A DNA stretch of 64,000 nucleotides from SZUA-36 sp963704855 (GTDB taxonomy: Bacteria; Pseudomonadota; Gammaproteobacteria; Xanthomonadales; SZUA-36), in assembly GCA_963704855.1 (NCBI GenBank), contig CAVPHY010000002.1:496001-560000 (forward strand), given 5' to 3'. Below are positions 17,426-25,083 of this stretch, piece by piece. The notes below the pieces were generated by a model. That model had not been told where the DNA came from, did not search any database, and worked only from the letters and a program-made list of their open reading frames with translations. The position numbers and the translations under genes are program-made. Each line of letters begins with the position of its first letter. The stretch's first letter is position 1.

Positions 17426-18274
17426 ATGAAGAAAGAAAATACAATCATCGTCGCCCTCGCCGTACTGGCGGCTATCATTGCGGCCACCTGGTTAATTCTG
17501 GTTGCACCGGGATTGACCGGTAACGAAATCAATATGACACGGGGTGTGACACAGCAAAGTGGCGATCACTTCGATCTGCATATGATTGTTTTGTGGATCT
17601 GCGTGGTCATTGGAATCGGCGTATTCACCGTGATGTTTACATCCATCGTGTTGCACCGGAAATCCAAGGGGCACACAGCGGCGAAATTCAGCCATTCCAC
17701 GAAAGCGGAGATCATCTGGACCATCATTCCTGTCCTGATCCTGGTGTTCATGGCAGTTCCGGCTACAACGGCACTGGTTCGGATGGAGGATTCTTCCGGC
17801 GCCGAGATGACGGTCAAGATCACGGGCTTTCAATGGCGCTGGAAGTACGAATACCTGGACCATGACATCAGTTTTATTTCCAGCCTCGACTCGACATCCA
17901 ACGCCGCCCGTCAGTTAAATTCCGGTGTTGCGCCCGAAAGCGTCGACAACTATTTGCTTGATGTTGACAATCCCCTGGTTTTGCCGGTGGGCAGGAAAAT
18001 CAAGTTTCTGATTACCGCCGATGATGTCATCCATTCATGGTGGGTTCCGGCGCTCGGCTGGAAACGCGACGCGATACCCGGGTTTGTTAACCAGGCCTGG
18101 ACGAATATTGATAAGCCCGGCACTTACCGCGGTCAGTGTGCCGAGCTATGTGGAAAGGACCATGGTTTTATGCCCATTGTAGTCGTTGCACTGACCGAGG
18201 ATGAGTTTGAATCCTGGGTGAAAGAGCAATTGGCTGGAAAGTCTCAAAATGATCAACAGGTAACAGTACGATGA
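17426..18274 (+). CDS. coxB: Cytochrome c oxidase subunit II
   Basis: Subunit II accepts electrons from cytochrome c at its Cu-A centre. The 282-residue protein has an N-terminal hydrophobic segment, two membrane helices and a periplasmic cupredoxin domain. Cu-A ligands are Cys238, Cys242, His246 and Met249 (CAELCGKDHGFM) plus the His in DVIHSWW. The aromatic electron-entry patch FQWRWKYEY is present. There is no fused cytochrome c domain. I start at the ATG at 17426 behind a GAGG site; an upstream in-frame start at 17354 adds an unconserved extension. It overlaps coxA by four bases. Confidence 0.95.
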   Translation: MKKENTIIVALAVLAAIIAATWLILVAPGLTGNEINMTRGVTQQSGDHFDLHMIVLWICVVIGIGVFTVMFTSIVLHRKSKGHTAAKFSHSTKAEIIWTIIPVLILVFMAVPATTALVRMEDSSGAEMTVKITGFQWRWKYEYLDHDISFISSLDSTSNAARQLNSGVAPESVDNYLLDVDNPLVLPVGRKIKFLITADDVIHSWWVPALGWKRDAIPGFVNQAWTNIDKPGTYRGQCAELCGKDHGFMPIVVVALTEDEFESWVKEQLAGKSQNDQQVTVR

Positions 18275-19902
18275 CTACGGAAGTAAGCCACCACGACGTT
18301 AGCGAAGCCCATGACGCGCATGATCATGGCGACCACAAACCCAGCGGTTTTCTGGACCGCTGGCTGTTTACGACCAACCACAAGGATATCGGCACGCTCT
18401 ACCTGATTTTTTCATTGACGATGTTCATGATCGGCGGCGCCATGGCAATGGTCATCCGGGCTGAGTTATTTATGCCGGGACTGCAACTGGTTGAACCTGA
18501 TTTTTTCAACCAGATGACAACCATGCATGCCCTGATCATGGTGTTTGGCGCGGTGATGCCAGCCTGGGTCGGCTTTGCCAACTGGCTGGTTCCGATGATG
18601 ATCGGCGCACCGGATATGGCCCTGCCACGTATGAATAACTGGAGCTTCTGGATACTTCCTTTTGCTTTTACGATGCTGCTGTCCACTTTGTTCATGGATT
18701 CCGGCGGACCTGCTGCAGGCTGGACCCTTTACCCGCCACTGGTGTTGCAAACCGGAACCAGTTTCGCTTTCGTGGTATTTGCAGTTCACATGATGGGCGT
18801 TTCCTCCATCATGGGCTCGATCAATATCATCGCAACGATCTTCAACATGCGCGCACCCGGTATGCGCTTGCTACGCATGCCAATGTTTGTCTGGACCTGG
18901 CTGATCACGGCATTCCTGCTGATTGCAGTCATGCCCGTGCTTGCCGGTGCGGTCACCATGTTGTTGACCGATCACTTTTTCAGCACCAACTTCTTCAACG
19001 CCGCCGGTGGTGGTGACCCGGTCATGTTCCAGCATATTTTCTGGTTCTTTGGACATCCCGAGGTCTACATCATGATTTTGCCGGCATTTGGTGTTATCTC
19101 CGAAATACTGCCGACATTTTCACGTAAACCGCTGTTTGGCTATGGCTCCATGGTCTACGCAACGGCTACCATCGCCTTCCTGTCGTTTATCGTCTGGGCG
19201 CACCACATGTTCACCGTTGGCATGCCGTTACAGGGCGCGTTGTTTTTCATGTATGCAACCATGTTGATCTCCGTACCAACCGGTGTGAAGGTGTTTAACT
19301 GGGTCGCCACCATGTGGCAGGGTTCGATGACTTTTGAAACCCCTATGCTGTTCGCGATCGGTTTCGTGGTGTTGTTCACCATCGGTGGTTTATCCGGCTT
19401 GATGCTGGCCATTACCGCCGCAGATTTCCAGTACCACGACACCTACTTCGTGGTCGCACACTTCCATTACGTACTGGTTCCGGGCGCCGTGTTTGCGCTG
19501 ATGGCTGCAACCTATTACTGGTTGCCCAAGTTCACCGGCAATATGTACTCCGAGAAGTGGGGTAAGATCCATTTCTGGTCGTCAGCCATTTTCGTCAATG
19601 TGTTGTTCTTCCCGCAGCACTATCTTGGGCTGGCCGGTATGCCGCGCAGAATCCCGGACTATTCACCACAGTTTGCTGATTTCAACATGATTTCTTCAAT
19701 CGGTGGTTTCGCCTTCGGTGCGACGCAGTTGATTTTTGTCGGGGTTGTTTGGCATTGTGCGTTCAGGAGCAAGGTCAAGGCCACTCCAGAAGTTTGGGAG
19801 GGCTCACGCGGCCTCGAGTGGACGCTCGATTCACCACCGGCCTATCACAGCTTCAACACACCACCCGAAGTGACCTGTAATGCGCTCAGCCGTGCGGATT
19901 GA
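18271..19902 (+). CDS. coxA: Cytochrome c oxidase subunit I
   Basis: The catalytic subunit of the aa3-type heme-copper oxidase, with about 12 membrane helices in 543 residues. Visible ligands and signatures are the heme a His in TTMHALIMVFG, the Cu-B His/Tyr pair in GHPEVYIMILPAFG, the HH pair in WAHHMFTVG, and the heme ligands in VAHFHYVL. The His- and Asp-rich N-terminus is cytoplasmic. It overlaps the coxB stop (ATGA) and is followed by the small protein gene at 19917. Confidence 0.97.
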   Translation: MTTEVSHHDVSEAHDAHDHGDHKPSGFLDRWLFTTNHKDIGTLYLIFSLTMFMIGGAMAMVIRAELFMPGLQLVEPDFFNQMTTMHALIMVFGAVMPAWVGFANWLVPMMIGAPDMALPRMNNWSFWILPFAFTMLLSTLFMDSGGPAAGWTLYPPLVLQTGTSFAFVVFAVHMMGVSSIMGSINIIATIFNMRAPGMRLLRMPMFVWTWLITAFLLIAVMPVLAGAVTMLLTDHFFSTNFFNAAGGGDPVMFQHIFWFFGHPEVYIMILPAFGVISEILPTFSRKPLFGYGSMVYATATIAFLSFIVWAHHMFTVGMPLQGALFFMYATMLISVPTGVKVFNWVATMWQGSMTFETPMLFAIGFVVLFTIGGLSGLMLAITAADFQYHDTYFVVAHFHYVLVPGAVFALMAATYYWLPKFTGNMYSEKWGKIHFWSSAIFVNVLFFPQHYLGLAGMPRRIPDYSPQFADFNMISSIGGFAFGATQLIFVGVVWHCAFRSKVKATPEVWEGSRGLEWTLDSPPAYHSFNTPPEVTCNALSRAD

Positions 19903-19916
19903 GCCGAAAATCAACA

Positions 19917-20048
19917 ATGATTGATAAGCACCAACAGGATGAGCTGCAGCATAAGCGGGCACGGGCGGTAAAAACCGCCTTGATACTCGGAATCATTGCC
20001 TTTGCGATTTTTGCGACATTCATCGGTTCCGCCGTGATCGGACGCTGA
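19917..20048 (+). CDS. 43-residue single-pass membrane protein, likely cytochrome oxidase small assembly protein
   Basis: A short gene between coxA and ctaG encodes 43 residues: a charged N-terminus (MIDKHQQDELQHKRARAVK) and one hydrophobic helix (about 20-41). It starts 14 bases after the coxA stop, and its stop is one base before the ctaG ATG, so it is embedded in the operon. Small proteins in this position are annotated as cytochrome oxidase small assembly proteins in other proteobacteria; the exact role is not established. The ribosome binding site is weak. Confidence 0.75.
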   Translation: MIDKHQQDELQHKRARAVKTALILGIIAFAIFATFIGSAVIGR

Positions 20049-20049
20049 T

Positions 20050-20598
20050 ATGGATTTGAAGCAGAAAAACCGCAGAACAACCCGGCGTCTGATACTGGTT
20101 GCGGTTGGTATGTTTGGTTTTGGCTTTGCCATGTGGCCGCTGTATACCGTTTTCTGTGAGGTGACCGGCTTTGGAGGCCGTGCTATACAAATATCAGCGG
20201 ACAATGCCGGGGCGGAAGCTTCAGACCGGACCGTTAGTATCCGTTTCGACGCCAGCGTCAATTCATCCCTGCCCTGGGAATTCAAGGCCAAGGAAAAAGT
20301 CCGCGAATACAACATCGGTGTACCGAGCATCGCGTATTACGTGGCGATGAACCCGGGCAGTGATGCAGTCACTGGCCAGGCGACTTATAACGTCAGCCCG
20401 CCCGAGGCCAGTTTGTATTTTGTCAAAACCGAGTGTTTTTGTTTTACGGAGCAACTTCTGGCAGCCAATGAAAGCCGCGAGATGCCGGTATATTTTTATA
20501 TAAAGTCTGATCTGCCCGAGCATATCAAGGACATCACCTTGTCTTACACATTTTACCGGCAAGGCTATGAGCCATCCGATCGCACGGCACATCGTTAA
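20050..20598 (+). CDS. ctaG: Cytochrome c oxidase assembly protein CtaG/Cox11
   Basis: Cox11 delivers copper to the Cu-B site of subunit I. The 182-residue protein has one N-terminal membrane helix (about residues 13-33) and a periplasmic immunoglobulin-like domain. The copper-binding CFCF motif is at Cys119 and Cys121, and Cys36 lies just after the helix. The gene follows the 43-residue protein by one base and precedes coxC. Confidence 0.95.
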   Translation: MDLKQKNRRTTRRLILVAVGMFGFGFAMWPLYTVFCEVTGFGGRAIQISADNAGAEASDRTVSIRFDASVNSSLPWEFKAKEKVREYNIGVPSIAYYVAMNPGSDAVTGQATYNVSPPEASLYFVKTECFCFTEQLLAANESREMPVYFYIKSDLPEHIKDITLSYTFYRQGYEPSDRTAHR

Positions 20599-20623
20599 CA
20601 ATCCAGGATAACGAGAATTCACC

Positions 20624-21493
20624 ATGGCACAACACGCTGAAAATTCCTATTACGTTCCCCACGGCAGCAAATGGCCGATCGTAGGCTCACTGGGCATGAT
20701 CACCATGCTGGCCAGCGCGGCCAGTTGGATGAATGGTTCTGCAACCGCCCAATGGACATTCTGGCTGGGTCTGGCAATCATCATATTCATGATGTTTGGC
20801 TGGTTCGGAACCGTTATACGCGAAAGCGAAGCCGGCATGTACAACGCGCAGGTTGATGGTTCATTCCGGCTTGGCATGACCTGGTTCATTTTCTCTGAAG
20901 TGATGTTTTTCGCCGTCTTTTTCGGCACTTTGTTTTATGTGCGGGCCCTGGTCGTGCCATGGCTGGGTGGAGAAGGAACGGGCGCAATAACCAACGAAAC
21001 CCTGTGGCAGGGTTATGTGCCGGTTTGGCCCACCAATGGCCCCGCTAACATCGGCGGTGAATTCCAGACCATTCCAGCCTTCGGCATACCCTTTTTAAAC
21101 ACCCTGATCCTGTTGTCTTCCGGCTTGACAATTACGCTGGCTCACCACGCTCTGAAGAAAGAGCACCGCAACCTCCTGGTTCTATGGCTGGCGGCCACCG
21201 TAATCCTTGGTTTTGCCTTCATCGGGTTCCAGGTTGACGAATACCACGAAGCCTATACCGAGCTTGGTCTGACTCTTGGCTCCGGCATTTATGGCGCGAC
21301 ATTCTTTATGCTGACCGGTTTCCATGGCATGCACGTGACCCTTGGCGCCATCATGCTCACCGTCATCATGTTCCGTAGTATGAAAGGGCACTTCAAGCCC
21401 AATCACCACTTCGCGTTTGAAGCGGTAGCGTGGTACTGGCATTTTGTCGACGTGGTCTGGCTCGGCCTGTTTATTTTTGTATACGCCCTTTAG
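20624..21493 (+). CDS. coxC: Cytochrome c oxidase subunit III
   Basis: The 289-residue, roughly seven-helix subunit III supports stability and proton uptake of the oxidase. Characteristic segments include the N-terminal YYVPHGSKWPIVGS, the conserved Glu in FIFSEVMFFAVFFG, and the terminal FEAVAWYWHFVDVVWL. GGATAACGAG lies before the ATG. It is the last gene of the coxB-coxA-43aa-ctaG-coxC unit and is followed by a strong hairpin. Confidence 0.96.
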   Translation: MAQHAENSYYVPHGSKWPIVGSLGMITMLASAASWMNGSATAQWTFWLGLAIIIFMMFGWFGTVIRESEAGMYNAQVDGSFRLGMTWFIFSEVMFFAVFFGTLFYVRALVVPWLGGEGTGAITNETLWQGYVPVWPTNGPANIGGEFQTIPAFGIPFLNTLILLSSGLTITLAHHALKKEHRNLLVLWLAATVILGFAFIGFQVDEYHEAYTELGLTLGSGIYGATFFMLTGFHGMHVTLGAIMLTVIMFRSMKGHFKPNHHFAFEAVAWYWHFVDVVWLGLFIFVYAL

Positions 21494-21518
21494 ACAGGTT
21501 CCAGAATGAAGGTACGCC

Positions 21519-21542
21519 AAAGCCCGCAGATGTGCGGGCTTT
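21519..21542 (+). terminator. Hairpin terminator after coxC
   Basis: A perfect 10-bp stem (21519-21528 with 21533-21542) with a 4-base loop lies 26 bases past the coxC stop. The stem itself ends in TTT and no long T-run follows. It also faces the convergent gene at 21585 and may act in both directions. Confidence 0.7.
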
Positions 21543-21584
21543 GTCAATTTGGAGTCCGGTCAACCCGGGGACTTAGTGAGTTGA

Positions 21585-21812
21585 CTAACCTCCGGCACCA
21601 TATCTGATTGGACCACCTGAAGACTCAATCCAGCCCAGTTGAAACATGACATAGAGAAGCAGGAGCAGGAACAGGGACAGACCGATTCGCCACATCAGCC
21701 GATGAAGTGTGCGTTCACCCTCTCCTTTATCCCTGACCATGAATATAAACGCCGATCCCAGTGAATAAAGAATGACAACCAGGAACAAAATGATAACAGC
21801 TTTGACCAACAT
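21585..21812 (-). CDS. DUF2909 twin-transmembrane protein
   Basis: A 75-residue protein with two hydrophobic helices (about residues 2-25 and 42-62) joined by a charged loop (RDKGEGERTLHRLMWRIG). This fits the DUF2909 family, typically found beside surf1 and oxidase genes in gammaproteobacteria. Function is unknown; a role in oxidase assembly is only suggested by location. It is divergent from surf1 and convergent with coxC. Confidence 0.75.
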   Translation of the reverse strand: MLVKAVIILFLVVILYSLGSAFIFMVRDKGEGERTLHRLMWRIGLSLFLLLLLYVMFQLGWIESSGGPIRYGAGG

Positions 21813-21847
21813 ATCTGAATTCCAGCGTGGAAAAGCCTAGAGTAGAT

Positions 21848-22573
21848 ATGCTTCTGAAAGTATTCAAGTCATTCCGGCCATCAAGAATGGCCACGCTGGC
21901 GTTATTCCTGCTGGCGTGCCTGTTCGCCACCCTGGGCACGTGGCAGGAGAAGCGTGCATTGGAAAAAATGGCAATTGAGCAGCAGCACGAAACTGCCAGG
22001 CCGCTGCCACTTGAATCAGCGATTGCCGGGAACAGGCGTTTTTCATCAATAGACGTCAGTGGTCATTACGATACACACCGCCATATACTGCTGGACAACC
22101 AGATCCTGCAAGGACGTGCCGGTGTCCATGTATTCACACCGTTTTTTACTACCAGGGGAATGGCACTACTGGTGAACAGGGGCTGGTTGCCGCTGGCGCC
22201 CGATCGGAAAGCCCTGCCTGAAATACCCACCCCGCAGCATGAGGTTGTTCTGAGGGGCATGCTGAATACTTTACCGGTGCCGGGCCGGATCCTGGGTTCA
22301 ACCGATCAACTCGGGCAGGAACAGTGGCCCCAGCTGGTAACCTATCTGAACCTGGGTGATATTTCAGCATCATTGGGAATACCACTCGAAAACTGGGTGA
22401 TACAATTGTCAGAATCCGAGCCGGACGGATTTGATGGGCGTGAATGGAAACCGGTATTTTTGAGTTCCGCCCGACACCGGGGGTACGCTTTTCAGTGGTT
22501 TGCGCTGGTAGCCGCCTGTATCGTAATGTGGGTTATTCTTGGCTTTAGAAAACCATCAGGAAATAACAAATGA
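21848..22573 (+). CDS. surf1: SURF1 family cytochrome oxidase biogenesis protein
   Basis: SURF1 assists heme a insertion into subunit I. The protein has an N-terminal membrane helix, a periplasmic domain beginning around GTWQEKRALEK, the conserved VNRGWLPL segment, and a C-terminal helix with the typical RHRGYAFQWFALV motif. I favour the ATG at 21848; a GTG at 21827 in the same frame is also possible and neither has a good ribosome binding site. It overlaps the next gene by four bases and begins the surf1-SCO-like-ctaA-ctaB unit. Confidence 0.9.
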   Translation: MLLKVFKSFRPSRMATLALFLLACLFATLGTWQEKRALEKMAIEQQHETARPLPLESAIAGNRRFSSIDVSGHYDTHRHILLDNQILQGRAGVHVFTPFFTTRGMALLVNRGWLPLAPDRKALPEIPTPQHEVVLRGMLNTLPVPGRILGSTDQLGQEQWPQLVTYLNLGDISASLGIPLENWVIQLSESEPDGFDGREWKPVFLSSARHRGYAFQWFALVAACIVMWVILGFRKPSGNNK

Positions 22574-23157
22574 GCCTGTCCCGTCAACAATTCACACTCA
22601 TTGGCATATTCGCCCTGTTCTTCGGTCCATTGTTGCTGGTGATGCTGATGCGTTCATCGTGGTGGCAATATCAACCCGGCGGATTAAAAAATCAGGGCAT
22701 CCTCATACAACCGCCGGTGCAGCTGTCGCTGAGCGGAACACAGGCTCTCGATCGCAAGTGGCTGGTTCTTTACGTGCTCGATCAACCATGCGATCAACCA
22801 TGTATTGAAAACGTAACTGCCTTAAGGCAAATACACCGGGCAGCAGGACGAAATGGTGAGCACCTGGCGATCGTTCTGCTTGGTGAAACGCAGATAGATT
22901 CGACGCTGCAGGACAGGCTGGAGGCGATCTACCCGGAATTTAGCCTCGTGGTGGATTCCGACCACACAACATTGGGAACACTGGGATCGATCAATGCAGG
23001 TTTGACTGCGGATGATATGTCACCGGCCGATATCCAGACCTATATACTCGATCCCTTGCTGAATGTAATACTTGCCTACCGGACCGGTACTGATCCGACC
23101 GATATTCATAAAGACCTGAAGCGATTGCTAAAATGGTCTGATAAGGAAGGCAAATAG
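22570..23157 (+). CDS. SCO-like membrane-anchored thioredoxin-fold protein
   Basis: The 195-residue product has one N-terminal membrane helix (about residues 9-28) and a periplasmic domain of thioredoxin/SCO type. The CxxxC pair (Cys74, Cys78 in DQPCDQPC) and a later His132 are placed like copper ligands in SCO proteins. Its position between surf1 and ctaA supports a role in oxidase copper delivery or thiol chemistry; this is inference. The motif is coded by a perfect 12-base tandem repeat. It overlaps surf1 by four bases and ctaA by one. Confidence 0.72.
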   Translation: MSLSRQQFTLIGIFALFFGPLLLVMLMRSSWWQYQPGGLKNQGILIQPPVQLSLSGTQALDRKWLVLYVLDQPCDQPCIENVTALRQIHRAAGRNGEHLAIVLLGETQIDSTLQDRLEAIYPEFSLVVDSDHTTLGTLGSINAGLTADDMSPADIQTYILDPLLNVILAYRTGTDPTDIHKDLKRLLKWSDKEGK

Positions 23158-24149
23158 TGACCCAGACCATGCACAGACTGGCGGTGATTGCCGTGGTGAT
23201 CGTTTTCTGTGTCATTGTGCTGGGTGCCTGGGTTCGCCTGTCTCACGCCGGTCTTGGTTGCCCAGACTGGCCGGGTTGTTATGGCCAGCTGACCTGGCCT
23301 GAAGCCGCCGAGGAGATTGAATCGGCTAACCTGGCTTTTCCTGAGCGTCCTTTTGAATCCAGCAAAGCCTGGCGGGAAATGGTTCACCGCTACCTGGCGG
23401 GTGGTCTTATGCTGCTGGTTTTTGCGATGGGCTGGCTGGCCTGGCGCGGTCCGGAGCAATATCGAAAATTCAGAGCACTTACCACGACCCTGGTCCTCCT
23501 GATCATTTTCCAGGCGCTACTGGGTATGTGGACGGTCACGTTGAAACTGAAACCCATTATTGTGATGGCGCATCTTCTTGGTGGGTTGACGAGTTTTTCG
23601 CTTATATTGTGGTTGATGTTTTCCAGTCGGCGGCAGTATTCGGATTTGCCAAGCATGGGAATCCGCAGGATGCGTGAGTCGATCGTTGTTGCAATTGTAA
23701 TACTGTGTATACAAATCGCACTGGGTGGCTGGACCAGCGCAAATTACGCTGCACTGGCCTGCCCGGATATCCCTACGTGTGGTGGTCAATGGTGGCCGGA
23801 TGCCAATTTCAAAGAGGGCTTTGTACTATGGCGCGAAGTCGGGGTGAACTATGAAGGTGGCTTGCTGGACCAGGAATCCCGGGTCGCCATACACCTCGCC
23901 CATCGCATCGGTGCCATCGTAACCTTGCTGGTGCTGGTCACGCTGGCATTTCGCCTGCTCAAAATCCCACGCATGCGAACGGGCGGCCAGGTATTGATGG
24001 TCCTGCTCCTGGCACAGTTCACACTCGGTGTTCTGAATGTTGCGTTGTATTTGCCATTACCAAATGCAGTTGCCCATAATGCAGGTGCGGCCTTGTTGTT
24101 GGCGACATTACTGGGTTTACTCAACAAGACATCAACCCGGAACCACTAA
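23157..24149 (+). CDS. ctaA: Heme A synthase (COX15/CtaA)
   Basis: It oxidises the C8 methyl of heme O to make heme A for the aa3 oxidase. The 330-residue, eight-helix protein carries the four heme-ligand histidines in MVHRYLAGG, MAHLLGG, HLAHRIGA and AVAHNAGAA, and two loop cysteine pairs (CPDWPGC and CPDIPTC). It starts with a GTG that shares a base with the upstream stop, showing translational coupling. ctaB follows by four bases. Confidence 0.94.
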   Translation: MTQTMHRLAVIAVVIVFCVIVLGAWVRLSHAGLGCPDWPGCYGQLTWPEAAEEIESANLAFPERPFESSKAWREMVHRYLAGGLMLLVFAMGWLAWRGPEQYRKFRALTTTLVLLIIFQALLGMWTVTLKLKPIIVMAHLLGGLTSFSLILWLMFSSRRQYSDLPSMGIRRMRESIVVAIVILCIQIALGGWTSANYAALACPDIPTCGGQWWPDANFKEGFVLWREVGVNYEGGLLDQESRVAIHLAHRIGAIVTLLVLVTLAFRLLKIPRMRTGGQVLMVLLLAQFTLGVLNVALYLPLPNAVAHNAGAALLLATLLGLLNKTSTRNH

Positions 24150-24153
24150 AGCA

Positions 24154-25026
24154 GTGTCCAAGACATTCTATCAATACCTGGAATTGTGCAAACCGCGTGT
24201 CGTGATCCTGATTGTTTTCACCGCGGTTGTCGGTATGTTCCTGGCTGTACCCGGCTGGCCGCCACTCGTTGCTTTTTTGGCCGGAACGGCGGGTATTGGA
24301 CTGGCGGCATCCAGCGCGGCGGCGGTTAATCATTTGCTGGATCATCGCATTGACGCAAAAATGGCACGGACAAAACGCCGTCCGCTGGCCAGCGGGCAAC
24401 TGACTGAACGTAATGTCCTGATGTTTGCGTTGTCACTCGGTTTGCTGGCCATGGCGACCCTGATTCTGTGGGTCAACACACTGACGGCCATATTGACGTT
24501 TCTCTCCCTGATCGGTTATGCAATTGTCTATACCGTCTGGCTCAAGCGCGCAACACCACAAAACATCGTGATCGGTGGTGCTGCGGGTGCTGCCCCACCT
24601 GTGTTGGGCTGGACCGCCGTCACCGGCAGCCTTGATCCACAGGCCCTGTTGTTGTTCCTGATCATATTCGTCTGGACACCGCCGCATTTTTGGGCGCTCG
24701 CAATCTACCGCAAAGCCGAGTACGCGCTGGTGGATATACCCATGTTGCCGGTTACGCATGGCACGGCTTTCACCCGCTTGCAGATCCTGCTTTACACCGT
24801 TTTGCTGGTCATTGTCACCACGCTGCCCTATCTCACCCGAATGAGCGGGGTTGTCTACCTCGCCGGCGTCAGCGTGCTGAACCTCGGCTTCATGTGGTAC
24901 GCACTGCGGATGATGGTCAGCAGGGACATCATGCTGCCGATGTACACATTCGCATTTTCCATCACGTACCTAATGGTCTTGTTTGCATTCCTGCTGGTCG
25001 ACCACTACGTGAGCCTGATACTGTGA
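24154..25026 (+). CDS. ctaB: Protoheme IX farnesyltransferase (heme O synthase)
   Basis: It adds the hydroxyethylfarnesyl group to heme B to make heme O, the substrate of CtaA. The 290-residue UbiA-family protein has the prenyl-diphosphate motif NHLLDHRIDAKMARTKRRP and about nine membrane helices. I start at the GTG at 24154, four bases after the ctaA stop, because it gives the usual family length and N-terminus (SKTFYQYLELCKPRVV); longer in-frame starts would read through ctaA. Confidence 0.93.
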   Translation: MSKTFYQYLELCKPRVVILIVFTAVVGMFLAVPGWPPLVAFLAGTAGIGLAASSAAAVNHLLDHRIDAKMARTKRRPLASGQLTERNVLMFALSLGLLAMATLILWVNTLTAILTFLSLIGYAIVYTVWLKRATPQNIVIGGAAGAAPPVLGWTAVTGSLDPQALLLFLIIFVWTPPHFWALAIYRKAEYALVDIPMLPVTHGTAFTRLQILLYTVLLVIVTTLPYLTRMSGVVYLAGVSVLNLGFMWYALRMMVSRDIMLPMYTFAFSITYLMVLFAFLLVDHYVSLIL

Positions 25027-25083
25027 GCAGGTTTTCAACAAATTTTAATCAGCGTAAAATGCGCTTTCCCAACACGAACCTGA

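Noticed and set aside
25027..25083. Glycine riboswitch upstream of gcvP
   Set aside because: The gap is only 57 bases, too short for a glycine aptamer, and no such motif is visible.
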